Origin: Nostoc sp. GT001
GTDB lineage: Bacteria > Cyanobacteriota > Cyanobacteriia > Cyanobacteriales > Nostocaceae
Reading direction: 5' to 3'
Assembly (NCBI RefSeq): GCF_030382115.1
Contig: NZ_JAUDRJ010000003.1
Coordinates: forward strand, 6,498,626-6,519,053
Length of the DNA stretch: 20,428 nt
Positions within the stretch are counted from its first letter, which is position 1. Each line of letters begins with the position of its first letter. The position numbers and the translations under genes are program-made. This document shows positions 15,767 through 20,428 of this stretch, one piece after another. The notes below the pieces were generated by a model. That model was not told the DNA's origin. It worked only from the letters and a program-made list of their open reading frames with translations, and did no database searches.

Positions 15767-15805
15767 GCAGAGACTTAATTTAATTTAAGTAATTTAAGTC
15801 TCTGC
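15767..15805. terminator. Bidirectional hairpin between the coiled-coil operon and a small convergent ORF
   Basis: GCAGAGACTTAA (15767-15778) pairs exactly with TTAAGTCTCTGC (15794-15805) across a 15-base AT loop, 24 bases after the coiled-coil stop. T- and A-rich tracts flank it, though there is no long T-run right after the stem on the plus strand. Confidence 0.6.
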
Positions 15806-15823
15806 AAGTAACTATAATGCTTT

Positions 15824-15940
15824 TTATTCAGTTTTCTTTGGTTTTTTGAGGTCTGCGGGAGGTTGTACTTTCTTCTTCTTTGTTGGGCTAGTCTGCGTTT
15901 GCTTCAATGTTTTGTTGGAATTTTGTTCTTGACTAGACAT
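15824..15940 (-). CDS. 38-aa lysine-rich small protein
   Basis: An ATG at 15940 opens a 38-codon frame beginning MSSQEQNSNK, passing through a KKKK run and PPADLKKPKK, and ending KKTE. It is rich in Lys, Gln, Thr and Pro, has no hydrophobic segment and is predicted to be basic and unstructured. The purine-rich AGGGAG upstream lies nearly 20 bases away, farther than usual. A hairpin terminator follows its stop by about 20 bases, which favours a real transcription unit. I do not recognise the family. A nucleic-acid-binding or scaffold-associated peptide is possible; equally, it may not be translated. Confidence 0.42.
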   Translation of the reverse strand: MSSQEQNSNKTLKQTQTSPTKKKKVQPPADLKKPKKTE

Positions 15941-16112
15941 AATACTAAGTTTTAATATCTCCCTTACGGGTATTCTTGATTACATCACTATATCACAGGA
16001 AATTTAAGTTTAACTAAAACAACTTAGTAAATAATGTTACCTCTGTAGCAGCATCCTAAATGTGAGGGTTAATTAAGTAATAAGTAATATGGCATTTTTT
16101 ATAGTTGGTTGT

Positions 16113-16152
16113 GGAGGTGCGTAGACGTAGCCTGCGGCACGCATCGCTTACC
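16113..16152. repeat. Nostoc-type palindromic repeat with GCGTAGACGTAGCCTGCGGC core
   Basis: The sequence around 16116-16148 contains TGCGT..ACGCA arms around a GTAGCCTGCGGC centre and ends in ATCGCTTACC. I recognise this as a frequent intergenic repeat of Nostoc/Anabaena genomes. It overlaps the last bases of the membrane ORF on the minus strand and supplies that ORF's TAA stop, so it may have inserted into or at the edge of the gene. Confidence 0.55.
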
Positions 16153-16654
16153 AAAGCAAATAAGACTTTATGCTTTGTATATCCATACCGTAGAAAAAGA
16201 TAATTACTATCAGCTTTACTGCCAGCGCAGTCAAGAATACCCTAATAACCTCAAACGAATTTACCAAAATCGTACATCTAGCATCAAAACCAATAGATAA
16301 AATACCAATAGTGACATAACCAACTAAAGTTAAAGTAGCAGTCATTACTACAATACCAAATGTGAATCCTGCTGCAACTATAGTTCCAATTCTATCTTCA
16401 ATAATTAGCGCCACTATAGTTCCTATTATCAATGCTGTTACTAACCAAGAGAATATATTAATATAAAAATATTTTTTAAGAATATACCGTATATTCCAAA
16501 TAATAACTACAGTTATAATTACAAGAACAGCTCCTAATTTTACTCCGGCAATAGCTAAATTAAAATTAGTAATTTCCTTCATTAAATGAATAACTAGAGT
16601 TGCACTTGTAACTCCAATTACAATCCCTGCAAAGAAAGTAATATTTATTAGCAA
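16148..16654 (-). CDS. Hypothetical multi-spanning membrane protein, possibly incomplete at both ends
   Basis: 168 aa from a TTG codon, with about five hydrophobic segments (residues 3-24, 32-52, 66-86, 89-120 and 137-156), rich in Ile, Val and Thr and lacking long loops. No family is recognised. Oddities: there is no ATG in the frame, yet protein-like codons (SPSLSQNDL) continue upstream to an in-frame stop near 16700. Skipping one base in the run of four T at 16695-16698 would join this to a GTG at 16712. At the other end the stop lies inside a palindromic repeat. Both ends thus look disturbed, so the gene may be decaying or the sequence may hold an indel. Base composition is notably AT-rich, like the next two genes. 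Confidence 0.45.
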   Translation of the reverse strand: MLINITFFAGIVIGVTSATLVIHLMKEITNFNLAIAGVKLGAVLVIITVVIIWNIRYILKKYFYINIFSWLVTALIIGTIVALIIEDRIGTIVAAGFTFGIVVMTATLTLVGYVTIGILSIGFDARCTILVNSFEVIRVFLTALAVKLIVIIFFYGMDIQSIKSYLLW

Positions 16655-16739
16655 ATCGTTTTGAGATAAAGAAGGGCTATCTATAAGAAATATATTTTAA
16701 GAATCGGTTCACATGTAGTGGATAGTTTAGTACATAAAA

Positions 16740-16757
16740 TAAGCGATAAATCGCTTA
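16740..16757. repeat. Palindromic repeat TAAGCGATaaATCGCTTA
   Basis: Eight-base perfect arms (16740-16747 and 16750-16757) with a two-base spacer, followed by CTACGAGC. I recall similar AAGCGATTTATCGCTT palindromes scattered in Nostoc genomes. It lies 29 bases past the stop of the leucine-rich-repeat gene and may fold in its transcript's 3' end. Confidence 0.5.
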
Positions 16758-16785
16758 CTACGAGCTATACAATGTATCAGCAATT

Positions 16786-17430
16786 TTACTCCAATAGCTT
16801 TCGGATATGCTTTGGGATAGAATTGCACTTAGGATTATTCTCTATGTTGATATCCTCCAGTAATTTCAAATCGCAAATACTATCTGGTAAAGACTCTAAC
16901 ATATTGTCACGAGCATCTATGTACCAAAGATTTTGTAAATTGCCAATACTTTCTGGTAAATCTATTAAATAGTTTTGCCTGATATTTAAAAATTCAAGAC
17001 TTTTTAATTCACCAATACATTCTGGCAAAGACGTGAAGTAACCATTTTCAAGAGAAAGATATTTTAAGTTTTTAAGATTACCAATTGTCTCAGGTAATGA
17101 GGTGATTGCTGTGTTACTAATTTTAAAATATGTCAAAGCTTTAAGTTGTCCAATACTATCAGGAAGTTTCTTTAACCTAGAAATATCTCTTATACAACCT
17201 CGTATTAGTAGTTTCTCAAGATTTGCCAACTTTCCTATGCTGTCTGGTATTTCTTTGAGCCAAGCACAATCACAAATATCTAGTTCCTGTAAACTTGCGA
17301 AATTGCCAATACTATCAGGTAAATATTCCACGTAGTGGCAATCGTAAATACTAAGTTCTGTTAATTGAGGTTGATAAGTAATAAATTTGTCAAGTTCTTC
17401 TAGAGTGTGTGCAATGTTAATAGAAGTCAT
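16786..17430 (-). CDS. Leucine-rich repeat protein
   Basis: 214 aa, nearly all of it eight leucine-rich repeats of about 23 residues following L..L.I..N.L..LP.SIG.L.N. Clear units include LQELDICDCAWLKEIPDSIG, LTYFKISNTAITSLPETIG, LEFLNIRQNYLIDLPESIG and LWYIDARDNMLESLPDSIC. This is the LPxxIGxL type seen in plant intracellular Ras-group LRR proteins and many cyanobacterial proteins. It should fold as a protein-binding solenoid. There is no signal peptide, membrane segment or attached enzymatic domain, so it probably acts as a cytoplasmic binding module with unknown partner. The third repeat carries a five-residue insertion (RDISR). It lies between a membrane ORF and a toxin-antitoxin pair, all on the same strand, in AT-rich DNA without HIP1 sites. 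Confidence 0.85.
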   Translation of the reverse strand: MTSINIAHTLEELDKFITYQPQLTELSIYDCHYVEYLPDSIGNFASLQELDICDCAWLKEIPDSIGKLANLEKLLIRGCIRDISRLKKLPDSIGQLKALTYFKISNTAITSLPETIGNLKNLKYLSLENGYFTSLPECIGELKSLEFLNIRQNYLIDLPESIGNLQNLWYIDARDNMLESLPDSICDLKLLEDINIENNPKCNSIPKHIRKLLE

Positions 17431-17490
17431 ATAGATTAGTAAATAATCATTAATAGTTAGCTTAAAATCTATTTGCCAAAGCTCTTATTT

Positions 17491-17901
17491 CTAATAATCT
17501 GTTGATAGCCAATTATCCAAGCTTAGTTCTTCAACTCGCAGCAAGTCAGAATCATTAGAAACCAGGATTAATCCGCGTACAATTGCCGTAGCCGCTATCA
17601 ATACATCAGCCTCTTGTATTTTCCTACCCTTTCTTTTTAAATCTGCATGAATTTCGCAGGATTTTTCTATAATTTCTAAATTATCTAAAAATAAAATTTT
17701 ATAAATTCCACAGAATTTATTTAAATCAGATATCTGTCTGCTAGCATTTGCATAAAGCAATCCTCTTTTGGATTCAAAATATGTTATACAACTTATCAAT
17801 ACATCTTCTCCTAGAAAACGCACCTCCTCTAGTTTACTATTTACCTTCTGATTCTTCTTCAGAATAGCTGTTAATATATTCGTGTCGAGAAGATAGCCCA
17901 T
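17491..17901 (-). CDS. PIN-domain ribonuclease toxin, VapC type
   Basis: 136 aa, normal length for VapC toxins. The PIN-domain acidic residues are visible: D6 in LLDTNIL, E43 in ITYFESKRGLL, D99 in IQEADVLIAATA, and D117 in LVSNDSDLLRV. Known VapC proteins cut specific RNAs (often tRNA or rRNA) in a metal-dependent way and are held inactive by the partner antitoxin. The gene starts nine bases after the upstream gene's stop, the normal layout for such pairs. ATG start (MGYLLDTN). The catalytic residues look intact, so it is probably functional. Confidence 0.88.
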   Translation of the reverse strand: MGYLLDTNILTAILKKNQKVNSKLEEVRFLGEDVLISCITYFESKRGLLYANASRQISDLNKFCGIYKILFLDNLEIIEKSCEIHADLKRKGRKIQEADVLIAATAIVRGLILVSNDSDLLRVEELSLDNWLSTDY

Positions 17902-17910
17902 TATTTATTC

Positions 17911-18204
17911 CTATCTCCTTTCTACTGCTGCATCAAACATCTCTATTTGGTCTGGTGTTAAGTCATTTAATGTCCCAGAAACTGCCTCTATCACTAGAAT
18001 ACTATCAATTCTATCTGTTAATTCCCTTTCAGAAAGAGCATTTATAAATTCTGGTGAAAACTTATCTAATAAATTAATTAGATGTTGAATAATTTCTTGT
18101 TTATCTAATCTTTCTTGATAGAGACTATTATCTTGAATTAACTTATCGACGATTTTTGATAACCGTGCGATCGCTATATCTCTTTTACCCGAAACTTCCT
18201 GCAT
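17911..18204 (-). CDS. Putative antitoxin partner of the VapC-type toxin
   Basis: 97 aa directly upstream of the toxin gene. I do not see an AbrB, ribbon-helix-helix or Phd motif. The protein looks mostly helical (KIVDKLIQDN..ERLDKQEIIQHLINLLDKF) and ends LTPDQIEMFDAAVERR, a tail I associate with small cyanobacterial proteins next to PIN toxins. The antitoxin role rests mainly on gene order, spacing and size. A HIP1 octamer near its start (18167-18174) suggests it has been in this lineage for some time. If confirmed, it would be a VapB-type antitoxin with an uncommon DNA-binding domain, or none. Confidence 0.6.
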   Translation of the reverse strand: MQEVSGKRDIAIARLSKIVDKLIQDNSLYQERLDKQEIIQHLINLLDKFSPEFINALSERELTDRIDSILVIEAVSGTLNDLTPDQIEMFDAAVERR

Positions 18205-18270
18205 AACTTCCTCTCAATTCGTAACTGATTTATTCAATTATAGTTAATCTTCCTCAGCCCTTCTCTATGT

Positions 18271-18298
18271 AAAAAAAAGGCGGGCTTTTCAGCCCACC
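18271..18298 (-). terminator. Rho-independent terminator of transketolase
   Basis: On the minus strand GGTGGGCT, a four-base GAAA loop and AGCCCGCC form an eight-pair stem (one G-U) followed by a run of eight T (18271-18278). It lies about 30 bases after the transketolase stop. Confidence 0.9.
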
Positions 18299-18328
18299 CC
18301 ACAATATTTTGAGAATATCCTGTTGCTA

Positions 18329-20355
18329 TTAACCCAACAATTGTTTAGCCTTAGCTAATACATTATCAACGCTAAAACCAAACTTCTCTAAACAAACACC
18401 GCCTGGAGCCGAAGCACCAAAGCGATCGATACTAACAGTATCGCCTTCAGTACCCACATATTTGTGCCAACCGAAACTAGCGCCAGCTTCTACAGATAAA
18501 CGCTTGGTGACAGCTTTCGGCAAAATTGACTCTTTATAAGCCGCATCCTGTGCTTCAAACAGTTCCCATGAAGGTAGGGAGACAACACGGACTTTCTTAC
18601 CTTCAGCCTTAAGTTTTTCGGCTGCGCCGACGGCGAGGCTCAGTTCTGAACCAGTGGCAATTAGGATGAGATCGGGTGTACCTTCGCTATCCACCACGGT
18701 GTATCCACCCTTGGCTACGCCCTCAATCGATGTACCTGCCAAGTTGGGGACGTTTTGACGGGTGAAAGCCAACAGAGACGGAGCATTTTCCTTCGCCTTT
18801 TCGATCGCTACTTTATAAGCACCAGAGGTTTCGTTACCATCTGCGGGACGAAACACTAATAAATTAGGAATAGCTCGCAAGGAAGCCAGAGTTTCAATGG
18901 GTTGGTGTGTGGCCCATCTTCACCTTGTCCAATGGAATCGTGGGTCATCACCCAAATCACGCCAGCTTGAGAAAGGGCGGATAAGCGGATGGCAGCACGC
19001 ATATAATCTGTGAAGATTAAGAAGGTAGCACCGTAGGGAATTAATCCTGAACTATGCAGCGCGATACCATTACAGATTGCGCCCATACCATGTTCCCGCA
19101 CACCAAAGTGGATGTTGGGGTTTTCGTAGTGCCCTTTTTGGAAGTCGCCCTTACCTTTGATTTCGGTCAAGTTGGAGTGGGTTAAGTCAGCCGAACCACC
19201 AATCAATTCAGGTAAAACTGCCGCTATTTTGTTGAGGCAGGTTTCTGAGTGTTTGCGGGTAGGTAGTCCTTTATCTTCTGGGGTGTAGGTGGGTAGTACC
19301 TTGTCCCAACCATCGGGTAGTTTGCTGCTAATGTAGCGTTCAAACTCAGCCGCTTCTTGGGGATACTTAGCTTTGTAGTCAGCAAATGTTTTGTTCCAAT
19401 CGCTTTCGTAGCCTGCACCGCGCTCAACTGCTTTACGTGTGTGGTTGAGGGCGTTTTCTGGAACTACGAAAGGCTCGTATTCCCAACCCAAATTCTTCCG
19501 AGTCAAAGCTATTTCGTCTCCACCAAGGGCAGCACCGTGAACGCCAGCGGTGTTGGCTTTATTGGGGGAACCATAACCGATGATGGTTGTCACCTTAATC
19601 ATTGATGGTTTATCAGTGACAGATTTAGCTTCTTCAATTGCTTTGGCGATCGCTTCTAAATCGGTATTGCCATCTTTAACGTGCAAAACGTGCCAACCGT
19701 AAGCTTCAAAGCGCTTGGAAACATCTTCGGTGAATGCCACATCTGTGGAACCGTCGATGGAAATGTGGTTGTCGTCGTACAGAGCAATGAGTTTGCCTAA
19801 TCCCAAGTGTCCTGCGAAAGAAGCAGCTTCCCCGGAAATCCCTTCCATATTGCAACCGTCACCTAAAATTACGTAGGTGTAATGGTCAACAATCTTGGTA
19901 TCGGGTTTGTTAAATTTAGCAGCAAGGTGCGCTTCGGCGATCGCTAAACCGACTCCATTGGCAATTCCTTGACCCAAGGGGCCAGTGGTGACTTCCACGC
20001 CTGGGGTCATGAAGTTTTCCGGGTGTCCAGGGGTTTTGGATTCCCATTGACGGAATTGTTTGATATCTTCAATGCTTACACTGTCGTAGCCTGTCAAGTA
20101 AAGCAGGGCGTACTGCAACATCGAGCCATGACCGGCAGATAAGACAAAGCGATCGCGATTAAACCATTTGGGATTCTTGGGATTAAACTTCAAAAAGCGA
20201 TCCCAGAGGACAAAAGCCATCGGAGCCGCGCCCATTGGTAGTCCTGGGTGTCCCGATTTAGCTTTTTCTACGGCATCAACAGCCAAGAAGCGGATCGAGT
20301 TAATACAAAGTTCTTCGAGGGACAGTTCTTTGGCGGATTGGGTTGCAACAGTCAT
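18329..20355 (-). pseudogene. tkt: Transketolase, interrupted by a one-base frameshift (probable sequencing error)
   Basis: With the frame restored the product is 675 aa, full length. Transketolase moves two-carbon units with thiamine diphosphate in the Calvin cycle and pentose phosphate pathway and should be essential here. Seen in the first part: SGHPGLPMG (34-42), GDGCNMEG (165-172) and the catalytic E421 in GVREHGMGA, then [11 protein letters not shown]. At that point (18904-18915) the family reads GPTHQP; the sequence has one base too few, giving GPHTNP and a stop at 18856. The C-terminal third continues in another frame ([22 protein letters not shown]...GFSVDN) to 18329 without other damage. 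The start ATG at 20355 follows AAGAGA. Gene symbol tkt/tktA by family. The intact flanks and three HIP1 octamers argue against real decay. Confidence 0.95.
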
Positions 20356-20428
20356 AATCTCTTGTTTTTAACGACGGGTTAGCACTCTTCGTAGCTTCTT
20401 TTGCTGGGGTTATTTTAGATTCCCCACA

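Noticed and set aside
16109..16300. 63-codon plus-strand frame
   Set aside because: Runs through the palindromic repeat and antisense to the membrane ORF; no supporting features.
16786..17430. Regularly spaced CCAATACTATCAGG-like blocks as a CRISPR-like array
   Set aside because: The spacing and sequence are explained by the 23-residue leucine-rich repeats they encode on the minus strand; spacers are not unique.

Overview
The window looks like a chromosomal stretch from a filamentous, heterocyst-forming-type cyanobacterium (Nostoc/Anabaena group). Evidence: 14 perfect copies of the cyanobacterial octamer GCGATCGC (HIP1); cyanobacteria-restricted families (DUF2499/Ycf49-like, DUF3593, DUF3318, an SLH-domain porin with an OprB-type barrel); typical Nostoc palindromic repeats and heptamer repeats; and a gene order (porin, Crp-like regulator, phoU, sphS, sphR, then two divergent coiled-coil genes) that I recall from Anabaena sp. 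PCC 7120.

Layout. 0.1-2.7 kb (+): a polyprenyl-phosphate-sugar type GT2 glycosyltransferase, two overlapping small membrane-protein genes (DUF2499, DUF3593) and hisA. 2.7-3.2 kb: a repeat-rich intergenic region with a palindrome, a MITE-like element and a tandem two-part motif upstream of a small secreted glycine-rich protein (3.2-3.6 kb, +). 3.8-6.8 kb (-): a 63-aa membrane protein, a large multi-spanning GT-C-like protein and a DUF3318 protein. 7.0-7.26 kb (+): a zinc-ribbon protein converging on the porin through a perfect 14-bp bidirectional terminator. 7.3-9.8 kb (-): the porin (with a frameshift) and a Crp/Fnr-type regulator. 10.3-13.1 kb (-): phoU, sphS and sphR, the phosphate-starvation two-component system and its modulator. 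13.6-15.7 kb (+): two adjacent paralogous coiled-coil proteins, probably the ZicK/ZacK-type filament-forming pair. 15.8-18.2 kb (-): an AT-rich accessory stretch with a 38-aa lysine-rich ORF, a membrane ORF, a leucine-rich-repeat protein and a VapC-type toxin with its upstream partner. 18.3-20.36 kb (-): transketolase, also frameshifted.

Two conserved genes (transketolase and the porin) are each broken by a single-base indel while the remaining reading frame is well conserved. For transketolase, a central enzyme of the Calvin cycle, a sequencing or assembly error is the likeliest cause. They are annotated as single genes with a frameshift.

The most interesting parts are the coiled-coil gene pair next to the phosphate-sensing operon, a perfect 14-bp hairpin ending three bases before the sphS start codon, a tandem bipartite motif upstream of the secreted glycine-rich protein, and the HIP1-free accessory stretch at about 15.8-18 kb. 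I see no CRISPR array, tRNA, rRNA, transposase or prophage genes.
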